This document shows positions 1 to 13,788 of a DNA stretch of 64,000 nucleotides, in pieces. Location of the stretch: the NCBI RefSeq assembly GCF_000717915.1, contig NZ_JOCX01000019.1, positions 1 to 64,000 of the forward strand, in the 5' to 3' direction. The translations under genes were made by a program, and so were the position numbers. The notes under the pieces were generated by a model. It worked only from the letters and a program-made list of their open reading frames with translations, was not told the origin of the DNA and made no database searches. Within the stretch, counting starts at the first letter, position 1. Every line of letters begins with the position of its first letter. Source of the stretch: Streptomyces sp. NRRL S-244 (GTDB lineage: Bacteria; Actinomycetota; Actinomycetes; Streptomycetales; Streptomycetaceae).

Positions 1-43
1 ACACTGCATATCGTCGGCAGCGTCAGATGTGTATAAGAGACAG
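1..43 (+). other. Uncut Illumina Nextera adapter (assembly artefact)
   Basis: Bases 11-43 are the Nextera read-1 transposase adapter, ending in the 19-bp Tn5 mosaic end (25-43). Bases 3-10 (ACTGCATA) match a standard 8-nt Nextera i5 index, and bases 1-2 would be the end of the P5 oligo. This is library sequence, not genome. The true contig starts at about 44. Confidence 0.97.
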
Positions 44-195
44 CGGCGGGTGGGCGGGGTAGGCAGCGGGCGGATGCTTCTGCATGGCACGACAGTGCGT
101 TGCGGCCCGGGCGTCCCGGTAGCCGTGCCGGGGGCGGCCCTGTTGAAAATCCCGCGCGGTTGAAGCTCTGAACGGGTGTGCGACGGCAGGGGCCG
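44..195. other. Short contig-end intergenic sequence
   Basis: About 150 bp between the adapter and the stop codon of the first gene. I see no gene or clear hairpin here. Its real left neighbour is unknown because the contig ends in adapter. Confidence 0.5.
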
Positions 196-1533
196 CTACG
201 TTCCCGCCGCCACCCGCTCCAGCAGCGGCCGTACGACCCCGCTGGCGCGGACCGCCCGCAGCCGGCCCCGCATCCGGCGCAGCGCGTCGGTCACCCGCGC
301 CGATTCCAGCTGCGGTACGGCGTCCAGCACCTCGTGCCAGGCGGCGCAGGCCCGCTCCAGATGCCCTTGGCCCAGGTGCAGTTCGGCGAGCCGGGCCGCC
401 GTGACGGCCCGGGCCCGGCGCTCCGCCGCCGGCCGGTGGCGCAGCGAGGCGCCGAGCGCGGCGATGGCGCCCCGGCCGTCGCCCAGCGCGGCCAGCGCCT
501 CCGCCTCCTGGTGGCACAGCGCGGCCTGGTGGTAGTCGCCGATCGGCGCGCTCTGCCCCTCCGAGCGCTCCAGCAGCCGCTGTGCGCCCGCCAGATGGGA
601 GACCGCGGCCCGCCGGTCCCCACAGGCGGCCTCCGCCACCGCCAACTGCCCGGTGACGAAGGCCGCTTGGAGCGTCGGCAGCCGCCCCACCTCCCGTGCG
701 GCCGCCTGGGCGAGCTCCAGCGCCTGGGTACGGTGGCCGAGGTGGTGGGCCTGCACGCTCATCGCCCGCAGCACGGGTGCGTGGCACTGCGGATCGCCCG
801 CTTCCCGGCCCAGCCGCAGCGCCGCCCGGTAGTAGGCCTGGGCCACCCCGTGCTGGTTGCTGTCGAAGCACAGGAACCCGGCGGTGTAGGCCAGCCGGGA
901 GGTGGCGCCCAGCAGCCGGTGGCGTACGGAGGGCGGCGCGCCGGCGCGCAGCCAGGGGGCGACGGTGGTGGCGAGGTACGCGGTCAGGGCGGGCCGGGCG
1001 AGGCCGCTGCCGAACATCATGTCGGCGTTGCGGAAGACCGGGAGGACCGCCTCGGCGGCCCGTACGTGGTCCTGCCCGATCCGTGCCCCGGTGCGCGTGC
1101 CCGCCGCCTCCGGACCGGCGTGCTGCCCCTCCGGCGGCCGCCAGGCCGAGGAGTACACGGGAACCTCGCCGAACGCGCCGACCCCGAAGTCCGGCCCGTT
1201 GTCCGGCAGTTGAGGGCCGAGGTCGGGGCTGGGGCCGCTCCCGGCCGCGGAGCGTTCGCGACCCCGCGGCGCGGCGGACGGCCGGGCCAGCCCGGTGTCG
1301 GCGGCGTCGATCCGGCGCCGGGTGCGCCGGCTCAGGGCCTCGGCGGCGAGGGCGACGACGTGCGCGGGCGGCCTGGTGCCCGCGAGCCAGTGGGAGACGG
1401 AGGTCCGGTCGTAGCTCAGGGTGAGGCCGGCCTCGGCTGCGACGCCGTTGACGGCCCGTGCGAAGTCCTGCCCGCTCCAGCGGGCTTCGGTGAGGAGGGT
1501 GCGGAGTCGTCCGTTGGGGTCACGCTTCGCCAT
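196..1533 (-). CDS. HTH-domain transcriptional regulator with TPR-like C-terminus
   Basis: A 445-aa protein. The N-terminal ~70 residues look like an XRE-type helix-turn-helix (RTSVSHWLAGTRPP is the recognition-helix region, followed by a helical stretch beginning VVALAAEAL). After a Pro/Gly-rich linker, residues ~150-440 are Ala/Leu/Arg-rich helical repeats typical of the TPR-like part of large Streptomyces regulators. I chose the ATG at 1533 (MAKRDPNGRL) because residues upstream of it read like non-coding sequence. The Shine-Dalgarno is weak. It is divergent from the encapsulin gene, 339 bp away, so it could regulate it, but that is inference. The ligand is unknown. Confidence 0.75.
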   Translation of the reverse strand: MAKRDPNGRLRTLLTEARWSGQDFARAVNGVAAEAGLTLSYDRTSVSHWLAGTRPPAHVVALAAEALSRRTRRRIDAADTGLARPSAAPRGRERSAAGSGPSPDLGPQLPDNGPDFGVGAFGEVPVYSSAWRPPEGQHAGPEAAGTRTGARIGQDHVRAAEAVLPVFRNADMMFGSGLARPALTAYLATTVAPWLRAGAPPSVRHRLLGATSRLAYTAGFLCFDSNQHGVAQAYYRAALRLGREAGDPQCHAPVLRAMSVQAHHLGHRTQALELAQAAAREVGRLPTLQAAFVTGQLAVAEAACGDRRAAVSHLAGAQRLLERSEGQSAPIGDYHQAALCHQEAEALAALGDGRGAIAALGASLRHRPAAERRARAVTAARLAELHLGQGHLERACAAWHEVLDAVPQLESARVTDALRRMRGRLRAVRASGVVRPLLERVAAGT

Positions 1534-1644
1534 CCAGAACCGCCCAACTCGTACGTGTGTCCAGCGCTTCAACACGATCGGAGATTCAACAGGGTGGGAC
1601 AGGGGCCCGTGTACCCGGTGGGGCCGCCCTGCCTCTAACTAAGA

Positions 1645-1681
1645 CGTGTGCACACGGTGGCCCCCGGTCACACCGGGTGTG
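1645..1681. promoter_or_regulatory. Two palindromes upstream of the encapsulin gene
   Basis: CGTGTGCACACG (1645-1656) is a perfect 12-bp palindrome. CACACCGGGTGTG (1669-1681) has 6-bp arms around one central base. Their centres are about 24 bp apart. They lie in the 339-bp divergent region between the HTH regulator and the encapsulin gene, so they are candidate operators. The binding protein is unknown. Confidence 0.45.
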
Positions 1682-1800
1682 CGTGGCGTGCGGGAGCACA
1701 GCGGATCACACACAAGCGGGGCCACTCCTTCCGATCAACCCCGTACACGACGAACGCGACCGTCACCGACGCCGCATCCGGAGCCGGGAAGACCGGCCGA

Positions 1801-1860
1801 CCAAGGAAGACGCCCAAGGAAGACGCCCGAGGAAGACCGACCGAGGAAGACCGACCGAGA
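1801..1860 (+). repeat. Purine-rich 13-14-bp tandem repeat before the encapsulin start
   Basis: Two units of CCAAGGAAGACGC (1801-1813, 1814-1826) are followed by two units of CCGAGGAAGACCGA (1827-1840, 1841-1854) and a partial fifth. A degenerate copy lies just upstream (~1784-1796). Each unit holds an AGGA core resembling a Shine-Dalgarno. The array ends about 12 bp before the encapsulin ATG, within the likely 5' UTR. Confidence 0.7.
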
Positions 1861-1872
1861 GGACGTTCCGTC

Positions 1873-5620
<3,748 letters not shown>

Positions 5621-5623
5621 CGG

Positions 5624-6550
5624 TCACGCGTGCAGGGCCCGTGCGTCCTCGGCGTGCCCCTCCGGTTCCAGCTGGAGGGTGGAGTGGGCCACGTCGAAGT
5701 GGTCGCCCACGCAGGCCTGGAGCCGGGCGAGCAGCTTCCCGTGGTCCTCGCCGCGCAGGGTCTCGGCGGCGACCACGACGTGCGCGGTGAGCACGGGCAT
5801 GCCGGAGGTGACGGTCCAGGCGTGCAGATCGTGCACGGCCAGTACGCCGGGCTCCTCCAGGAGGTGGCGGCGTACGTCGGCCAGGTCCATGTCCTGCGGG
5901 GTGGCCTCCAGCAGGACGTGGGCGGCTTCGCGCAGCAGTCCGTACGCGCGCGGGACGATGAGCAGGCCGATGACGATGGAGGCGACGGGGTCGGCGGCTT
6001 GCCAGCCGGTGAGCAGGATGACCAGGCCGCCGACGATGGCGGCGACGGAGCCGAGGGCGTCGCCGAGCACCTCCAGGTAGGCGCCGCGCAGGTTGAGGCT
6101 GTGCTCCTTGGCGTCGCGCAGCAGCCACAGGCCGACGCCGTTGGCGGCGAGGCCCAGCAGGGCGACGCCGAACATCAGCCCGCCCTTGACCTCGACGGGT
6201 TCGCTGAAGCGGCGGACGGCGGTGTAGAGGACCCACACGAAGATGCCGAGGAGGAGCAGGGCGTTCAGGACGGCCGAGAAGATCTCGACCCGGTAGAAGC
6301 CGAAGGTGCGGCGGGGGGTCGGGGCACGCTGGGCGAGGGTGACCGCGCCGAGCGCGAGGGAGACCCCTACGGCGTCGGTGAGGCTGTGCGCGGCGTCGGC
6401 GAGGAGGGCGAGGCTGCCGGAGAGCAGGGATCCGACGACCTGGATCAGGGTGATCGTGACGCTGATGCCGATGGTCCAGAGCAGGCGGGCGCGGAAGGTC
6501 CCGCTGACGGTCCCGGCGGCCGCCGAGGGAGCTCCGTGGTCATGGCCCAT
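5624..6550 (-). CDS. Cation diffusion facilitator (CDF) metal exporter
   Basis: A 308-aa inner-membrane divalent-metal/H+ antiporter of the CzcD/ZitB type. After a His-rich start (MGHDHG) there are six predicted membrane segments. The metal site pairs are visible: LLADAAHSLTD in TM2 and LGDALGS in TM5. A C-terminal cytosolic dimerisation domain holds DLHAWTVTSGMPVLTAHVVV. I start it at the ATG at 6550; the in-frame upstream residues are low-complexity. Zn(II) is the commonest substrate, but selectivity cannot be read from sequence. It converges on the terpene synthase across the 20-bp tandem repeats. Confidence 0.92.
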   Translation of the reverse strand: MGHDHGAPSAAAGTVSGTFRARLLWTIGISVTITLIQVVGSLLSGSLALLADAAHSLTDAVGVSLALGAVTLAQRAPTPRRTFGFYRVEIFSAVLNALLLLGIFVWVLYTAVRRFSEPVEVKGGLMFGVALLGLAANGVGLWLLRDAKEHSLNLRGAYLEVLGDALGSVAAIVGGLVILLTGWQAADPVASIVIGLLIVPRAYGLLREAAHVLLEATPQDMDLADVRRHLLEEPGVLAVHDLHAWTVTSGMPVLTAHVVVAAETLRGEDHGKLLARLQACVGDHFDVAHSTLQLEPEGHAEDARALHA

Positions 6551-6752
6551 GATCACCATCCGAGCACAGGGCGGCCGCCCCCGCCCGCCGGCGGCCCCCA
6601 CCTGGGCGAATGGACAAAACAGCATCGCGTGTACAACTTATCCGGAATCCGACATTCCCCTGGCCTTCCGGCAGAACTGGCGCATAATCATCGCTACGCG
6701 GCCCGAATGAACCCTTGGCCGCGCATGGGACACGCATGCAATGGGGGGCATC

Positions 6753-7211
6753 GTGCCGATGAGGGATTCGGGCCGGGCCGGCACGCTGCCGGCGACATCC
6801 GACGAGCTGTCACGCCTGCTGACCGCCGTCCGGCGGGGACGGGTGCTGACGATCACGGGGCGGTTCCGGGAACCGCGGAGCCGGCTGGTGCGGGAGATCG
6901 CCGAGCGGCTGGCGTCCAATTTCTACGACGGCGCGGCCGTCGTCGCACTGGGCCGGCCCTTCGGCGTACGCGAGCTGACGGCCGCCCTGGGCTGCGTACC
7001 GGGCATGCCGTTCCTGCCGTACGGGACGACGGACCCCGTCTCGTGGCTCGCGGAGCGGGACATGCTCCTCGTCCTGGACGGCACCGAGCACCTCGCGCCG
7101 GAGGCGCTGGCCTGGCTGCGGCGCCTGCTCACTGCGGCCCCTGGGCTGCGCATCCTGGCCGCGGGCCGGTCCCCGCTGGCCTTCGAGGGGGAACGCGTCC
7201 ACCGGCTCTGA
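6753..7211 (+). CDS. Small stand-alone NB-ARC-like protein lacking a P-loop
   Basis: About 152 aa resembling part of the ATPase domain of AfsR/LuxR-type regulators. VLTITGRFREPRSRLVREIA sits where the Walker A P-loop should be but has no GKT. LLVLDGTEHL matches Walker B, and GLRILAAGRSPLAFEGERVHRL matches the sensor-1 region after it. No DNA-binding or TPR domain follows. Start is uncertain: a GGGGGG stretch at 6743-6748 favours GTG 6753 or ATG 6759 over ATG 6741. It may be a degenerate regulator fragment or a small decoy-type protein. Confidence 0.6.
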   Translation: MPMRDSGRAGTLPATSDELSRLLTAVRRGRVLTITGRFREPRSRLVREIAERLASNFYDGAAVVALGRPFGVRELTAALGCVPGMPFLPYGTTDPVSWLAERDMLLVLDGTEHLAPEALAWLRRLLTAAPGLRILAAGRSPLAFEGERVHRL

Positions 7212-7237
7212 CCAGGGGCCGGACATGAGCGGTCCCG

Positions 7238-7699
7238 TCAGCCCCGGTGCTTGCGCAGGATCCGCTTCAGCAGGGACGCCCCCGCGGGGGCGGGGACGGC
7301 CGCCGGGCGGCGGGCCTGGAGCTCGGACCAGACGGCGTCCGGGCAGGGGCCCTGCGGCCGGAACTTGAGGAACCTGCGGTAGGGCACCACGCGGGGCTCG
7401 CGGCCGATCTCCACCCAGTGGGAGCGGCCGGAGAACTCGTCCCAGCCGTGGTTCGGGATCCGGATGTGGTCGCGCCGGCCGTCCTTGTCCTTGCTGGTGA
7501 TCTGGGCGACCCGGGCCGCGCCGGAGCCGGTCTCCAGCACCACGCAGTAGTGCCGCAGCCGCTGTTCGGGGTCCTCCCGCAGCGGCACCATGGCCAGCCA
7601 GACCTCGCCCGGCCTGGGGCGCGCACCGATCGCCTTGGCCGCACCGGCGGCGAGTACGGCGGCCACCCGGACCAGCAACCTGTGCTTGCGACGCGCCAC
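7238..7699 (-). CDS. PemK/MazF-like fold small protein
   Basis: 153 aa. The segment PRPGEVWLAMVPLREDPEQ followed by RHYCVVLETGSGAARVAQITSKDK matches the first strands of the PemK/MazF (plasmid maintenance toxin) beta-barrel. A basic, partly hydrophobic N-terminus precedes it. No antitoxin gene is adjacent, so I would not call it a toxin-antitoxin system; many Streptomyces PemK-like proteins stand alone. GTG start at 7699 has a good GGGGGGAG Shine-Dalgarno. Confidence 0.7.
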   Translation of the reverse strand: MARRKHRLLVRVAAVLAAGAAKAIGARPRPGEVWLAMVPLREDPEQRLRHYCVVLETGSGAARVAQITSKDKDGRRDHIRIPNHGWDEFSGRSHWVEIGREPRVVPYRRFLKFRPQGPCPDAVWSELQARRPAAVPAPAGASLLKRILRKHRG

Positions 7700-7769
7700 C
7701 CGAACTCCCCCCAGATACCGGGCGGCACGCTAACGCACCCGCCACAGGGGCGCCAGGGGCCGCCGACGG

Positions 7770-8318
7770 TCACTGGCGCGGTTCGGCCCCCCGCTTCCAC
7801 TCCTCCACCGGCAGCCCGAGGATGACCTCGTCGACGAAGGCCCCCGCCACCCAGGCGGAGCGCCGGAGGGTGCCCTCCAGGGTGAAGCCCGCGCGGGTCG
7901 CGGCGCCGATCATGGCGGCGTTGTCGGCGAGGGTCTCCACCTGGAGCCGGTGCAGCCCGCGCACGGTGAACCCGTAGTGGCACAGCAGCTGCACGACCTC
8001 CGCGCCCAGGCCGCGGCCGCGGGAGCCGGGCAGCAGGGAGATCCCGAGGTGGCCGCTGCGGTTGTGGGTGTCGATGCCCCACAGCCCCGCGTCGCCCGCG
8101 AGCGATCCGGAGGCGGCCTCGACCACCGAGAAGAACGACGCGGTTTCGGACGGGGCGGAGGGCTCGTACGGGGAGTGGCCGGTGCTCGGGGCTATCGGAC
8201 GCCACGGCCCGGCTTCGGCCCGCGAGCGCGTCGCCACGTCCTCGTACAGCCCGGCGTGGAGCACGGCTACGTCATCGGCGTGCCGGGCGCGCAGCCCGGC
8301 GAGGGTTCCCTGGATCAC
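7770..8318 (-). CDS. GNAT N-acetyltransferase, RimJ/RimL type
   Basis: 182 aa with the GNAT core: acetyl-CoA-binding motif SLLPGSRGRGLGAEVVQLL (~95-113), then GLHRLQVETLADNAAMIGAATRAGFTLEGTLR, typical of the RimJ/RimL subgroup that acetylates protein N-termini or small amines. GTG start at 8318 follows AGGAAG at proper distance. Its substrate is unknown. It is transcribed alone, upstream of the PemK-like gene on the same strand with a 70-bp gap. Confidence 0.85.
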   Translation of the reverse strand: MIQGTLAGLRARHADDVAVLHAGLYEDVATRSRAEAGPWRPIAPSTGHSPYEPSAPSETASFFSVVEAASGSLAGDAGLWGIDTHNRSGHLGISLLPGSRGRGLGAEVVQLLCHYGFTVRGLHRLQVETLADNAAMIGAATRAGFTLEGTLRRSAWVAGAFVDEVILGLPVEEWKRGAEPRQ

Positions 8319-8445
8319 GGGGACTTCCTAGCCGTCGGCGGGAGCGCCCCGCAACCGGGTTTCCGGCGCACGGAGGCGGCCGCATACGGGTCCGCCCCGG
8401 TCGGCTGCTGCCGACCGGGGCGGAATCGATCAAGACGATCTGACC

Positions 8446-10716
<2,271 letters not shown>

Positions 10717-10825
10717 TCAAGATATCTCGTGATCGGACCGGTCCGGACAGCCCCCTGCCCGAGTCCCGGGGAGACGCGCGTCACCCTCGGCCGGCCGGGG
10801 CCCCGCCGGGCCCCGGAAACGGCGA

Positions 10826-10866
10826 GAGCGCCGCCCATCGGCTGTTTCCAGCCGGGGGCGGCGCTC
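10826..10866 (-). terminator. Strong hairpin downstream of the DUF805 gene
   Basis: GAGCGCCGCCC (10826-10836) pairs with GGGCGGCGCTC (10856-10866). An inner stem, CGGCTG/CAGCCG (10839-10844/10849-10854), closes a TTTC loop. It lies 25 bp past the DUF805 stop and before the icd start, so it can end the upstream transcript. Confidence 0.8.
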
Positions 10867-10890
10867 AGGCGATCAGGCGTGCGGGCCTGC

Positions 10891-11244
10891 TCAGGCGTGG
10901 ACGGCCTTCGGGTTCGGGCCGTACTGGTTCGGCTGCGGCTGACCCTCGGTCGCCATGAGGACGATGAGCCAGATGCCGCCGATCAGCGGGACGAAGCCGA
11001 TGAACAGCCACCAGCCGGACTTGCCGGTGTCGTGCAGGCGGCGGATGGCGACCGCGAGGCTCGGGAGGAGGACCGCGAGGGCGTAGATCCCGTAGAGCAG
11101 CGGGTACGTGCCGAGCGCACCGTCGACGATGGCGAGGATGATCGCGGCGCCGAGGTTGAAGAGGAAGAACATCCAGTACTCCTGGCGGCGGGCGCGGCCG
11201 GAGAAGACGGTGTACTTCTTCAGGACGTCGGTGTAGTAGTTCAT
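10891..11244 (-). CDS. DUF805 small membrane protein
   Basis: 117 aa with about three to four membrane helices. The DUF805 pattern is clear: YTVFSGRARRQEYWMFFLFN near the start, then LAVAIRRLHDTGKSGWWLFI, and a short polar tail. Function of the family is unknown. ATG at 11244 is preceded by AGGGGGACTC. A plausible promoter lies on the minus strand (TTGACC at 11328-11323, 17-bp spacer, TAAGTT at 11305-11300), and a strong hairpin follows the gene. Confidence 0.9.
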   Translation of the reverse strand: MNYYTDVLKKYTVFSGRARRQEYWMFFLFNLGAAIILAIVDGALGTYPLLYGIYALAVLLPSLAVAIRRLHDTGKSGWWLFIGFVPLIGGIWLIVLMATEGQPQPNQYGPNPKAVHA

Positions 11245-11299
11245 GAGTCCCCCCTGAGGACGGTTCGTCGGCCCGTCCTGCTGGAGCAAGCCGAGGCAG

Positions 11300-11328
11300 A
11301 ACTTATGCCCCGCTTATGTACCGGTCAA
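11300..11328 (-). promoter_or_regulatory. Predicted -35/-10 promoter of the DUF805 gene
   Basis: On the minus strand, TTGACC (11328-11323) and TAAGTT (11305-11300) are separated by 17 bp, the spacing of a housekeeping sigma promoter. It is about 55 bp upstream of the DUF805 ATG. Confidence 0.5.
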
Positions 11329-11664
11329 GCCACTTCACAACACGGCGGAATTACCGCTTTTCCAGGGTTCACCGACCAAAATCACGGGCCTCGAAGGCCA
11401 CTTGGAACCCACTGATCGCACGGGGTCACACGGGGTGACGAAACACGGGCAACAGGAACCGTTTCGTGATGCCGGCGGGCCTCCTGAGTCACCCGGCGGC
11501 AACCCCCGTACGCCCTCACCCCCGGCGGAGCACGTCCCTCCGCGCCCACATCGTTACGGCTCCGCGACCCTGTCAGCCGCTGTCACGTACACGGAACGGC
11601 GTCCCGCCCGGACCCTGGGGCCGGCACGGGACGCCGCGAACTCACCCTGAACTCACCGACCGGT
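11329..11664. other. Intergenic stretch without recognised gene
   Basis: About 335 bp between the DUF805 promoter and the chitosanase stop. Short ORFs here have no recognisable homology or Shine-Dalgarno. I see no tRNA or strong regulatory RNA. Confidence 0.5.
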
Positions 11665-12516
11665 TCAGCCGATGTGGAACGGGTCCCCGTAGACCTTCCA
11701 GTCCAGCGGGGTGTTGAGGTTCAGGTTGCCCTTCTTGAGGAAGACCCGCTGCGCGGTGTCGACACGGCTCGTGTCGCTGTGCGCCTCCTCCTGCTTCATC
11801 GCCCAGACGCGGGCGTCGAGGAAGGCGTTCAGCCAGGTGGTCTCGTTCCCGCCCTGGGCCGGGGGCTTGGCCTTGGACAGGGCGCGCTTGCGGATGTTGC
11901 GGAAGCTGGTGGAGTCGCCGCCGTCGCCGTGCATGACGATGGCGTCGTAGTAGATGAACTGGCCGAGCGCGGCGACCCCGTCGGACTTGCCCTGCTTGAC
12001 GGCGGGGTTGAAGTAGACCCGGTCGCGCTCGTGGTCCTGGGCCTTCTTGAACTCGCTGTCCTGGGCCGCCTTCGCCCAGTCCTTGGTGAAGTTCGGGTCG
12101 AGGCCCTGGTGCGAGTCGGTGCCGTTGACCTTCCGGAGGGCCGGGAGGTACTTGGCGAGCACGTTGCCCGGCTTGACGTCGGTGTAGTACTCGACGAGGT
12201 CGAGCATGTCGCCGGTGCCGGAACAGAAGCCGATGATCCCGGCCGTGTAGCCGCGTTCGTCGTCTATGTCCTCGATGTACTTGTACTGCGCCTTCCAGTC
12301 CAGGGAGGAGTTCTCCGCACTGGAGACGATCTGCATGGCGATGTCCTTCTTCGCCGGGTCGTCGAGGCCGACCGCCTTCGCCGATGCCGCGGCGGGGGAC
12401 GCGGATGCGGGCGTGGACGCGGGCGCCGCCGTCGCGTGGGCGGTCACCGGTACGGCGAGGAGCGCGCCGCCGAGCAGGGCGCTGATGGCGATCTTCTTGT
12501 GGTGGGGGGCGAACAC
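11665..12516 (-). CDS. Secreted GH46 endo-chitosanase
   Basis: 283 aa. A signal peptide (~1-29: basic start, hydrophobic core, Ala-rich end) and an Ala/Pro/Ser linker precede a GH46 domain (~50-283). GH46 enzymes cleave beta-1,4-glucosamine bonds of chitosan outside the cell. The catalytic Glu is in SSAENSSLDWK and the catalytic Asp in EDIDDERGYTAGIIGF, matching the well-studied Kitasatospora N174 enzyme. The start is GTG 12516 after GGAGGACTT. A dyad resembling chitosanase operators lies 39-54 bp upstream. Confidence 0.93.
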   Translation of the reverse strand: MFAPHHKKIAISALLGGALLAVPVTAHATAAPASTPASASPAAASAKAVGLDDPAKKDIAMQIVSSAENSSLDWKAQYKYIEDIDDERGYTAGIIGFCSGTGDMLDLVEYYTDVKPGNVLAKYLPALRKVNGTDSHQGLDPNFTKDWAKAAQDSEFKKAQDHERDRVYFNPAVKQGKSDGVAALGQFIYYDAIVMHGDGGDSTSFRNIRKRALSKAKPPAQGGNETTWLNAFLDARVWAMKQEEAHSDTSRVDTAQRVFLKKGNLNLNTPLDWKVYGDPFHIG

Positions 12517-12554
12517 AAGTCCTCCATGGGGAAGTTGAGGCTTGAGCGACTTCG

Positions 12555-12570
12555 TTAGGAAACTTTACTA
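12555..12570. promoter_or_regulatory. Possible chitosanase operator
   Basis: TTAGGAAACTTTACTA is an imperfect inverted repeat 39 bp upstream of the chitosanase start. It resembles the AGGAAA/TTTCCT-type sites reported upstream of actinobacterial GH46 genes and bound by the ROK repressor CsnR. One arm is degenerate here. No CsnR gene is visible in the window. Confidence 0.4.
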
Positions 12571-12639
12571 CCAGACGTCGAGACAGCTCAATACCCGTGC
12601 ACGCCATGCGTGTTGTGCGCGATGCGGGACTCTCGGGGG

Positions 12640-13722
12640 TCAGAGCCAGCCGTTGCGGCGGAAGCCCCGGTGGATGGCGAAGCAGGCGAGGGCCATGACG
12701 CCGACCACGATCGGGTAGCCGTACGTCCAGTGCAGCTCGGGCATGTTGTCGAAGTTCATGCCGTAGACCCCGCAGACCATCGTGGGCACGGCGACGATGG
12801 CCGCCCACGCCGTGATCTTGCGCATGTCCTCGTTCTGCGCGACGGTCACCTGCGCGAGGTGCGCCTGGAGGATGGAGTCGAGCAGCGCGTCGTACGCGTT
12901 GATCTGGTCGGTGGCCCGGGTCAAGTGGTCGGAGACGTCCCGGAAGTAGGCGCGGACCTCCGCCGGGATCACCGGTATCGGCTGCGTGGCCAGGTGCTGG
13001 AGGGGGCGGCTCAGCGGGGCCACCGCCCGGCGCAGTTCCAGCAGTTCGCGCTTGAGCTGGTAGATCCGGCCCGCGTCGCCCCGGCCGCCGTACTCGCTGA
13101 ACACCGCGGTCTCGACGGCGTCGATGTCGTTCTGCACCGCGTCCGTGACGGCCACGTAGTCGTCGACGACGTGGTCGGCGATGGCGTGCAGGACCGAGGA
13201 CGGCCCCTTGGCCAGTTGGTCCGGCGCCGCTTCCAGGCTCTCGCGGACGGGGCCCAGCGTGCCGTGGCCGCCGTGCCGGATGGTGATGACGAAGTCGTCG
13301 CCGGTGAACGCCATCAGCTCGCCGGTCTCCACGACCTCGCTGGTCGCGGTGAGCTCCTCGTGCTCCACGTAGCGCACGGTCTTGAAGACGGAGAACAGTA
13401 TGTCGTCGAACCGCTCCACCTTGGGGCGCTGGTGCGCGGTCACCGCGTCCTCGACGGCGAGGGGGTGCAGGCCGAACAGCTCGGCGAGCCCGGCGAGCTC
13501 CTCCCTCGTCGGTTCGTGGAGGCCGATCCAGACGAACCCGTCGCCCGTCTTGCGGACCCGCCGCAGCGCCTCCTCCACCTCGGCGCAGCCGTCCTGCCGT
13601 GCGCCGTCCACGTAGACCACGCAGTTGACCACCGCGCTTCCGAGCGGGGAGCGGGAGGGGTGGCTGAGGTCGACGGCGCGCCGGTAGCCGCGACGCACGG
13701 CCCGGCGCAGGTTGCTGAACAT
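12640..13722 (-). CDS. CorA-type Mg2+/Co2+ transporter
   Basis: 360 aa. A long cytosolic domain is followed by two C-terminal membrane helices. The signature YGMNF (in VPTMVCGVYGMNFDNMPEL) ends the first helix and forms the channel entrance; a basic tail (HRGFRRNGWL) follows the second. CorA proteins are homopentameric Mg2+ channels. I start at ATG 13722 because the only in-frame upstream start is a TTG two codons earlier. Same strand as chitosanase but separated by a promoter region, so not obviously one operon. Confidence 0.92.
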   Translation of the reverse strand: MFSNLRRAVRRGYRRAVDLSHPSRSPLGSAVVNCVVYVDGARQDGCAEVEEALRRVRKTGDGFVWIGLHEPTREELAGLAELFGLHPLAVEDAVTAHQRPKVERFDDILFSVFKTVRYVEHEELTATSEVVETGELMAFTGDDFVITIRHGGHGTLGPVRESLEAAPDQLAKGPSSVLHAIADHVVDDYVAVTDAVQNDIDAVETAVFSEYGGRGDAGRIYQLKRELLELRRAVAPLSRPLQHLATQPIPVIPAEVRAYFRDVSDHLTRATDQINAYDALLDSILQAHLAQVTVAQNEDMRKITAWAAIVAVPTMVCGVYGMNFDNMPELHWTYGYPIVVGVMALACFAIHRGFRRNGWL

Positions 13723-13788
13723 GGACAACGAGGTACTCCCCTTCGGCGGATCAGCGGCCAGTCTGCCACCGCCGCCGATGGGCCCCCG

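Noticed and set aside
7238..7699. Toxin-antitoxin module around the PemK-like gene
   Set aside because: No antitoxin-type small gene overlaps or precedes it; neighbours are GNAT and an NB-ARC-like gene.
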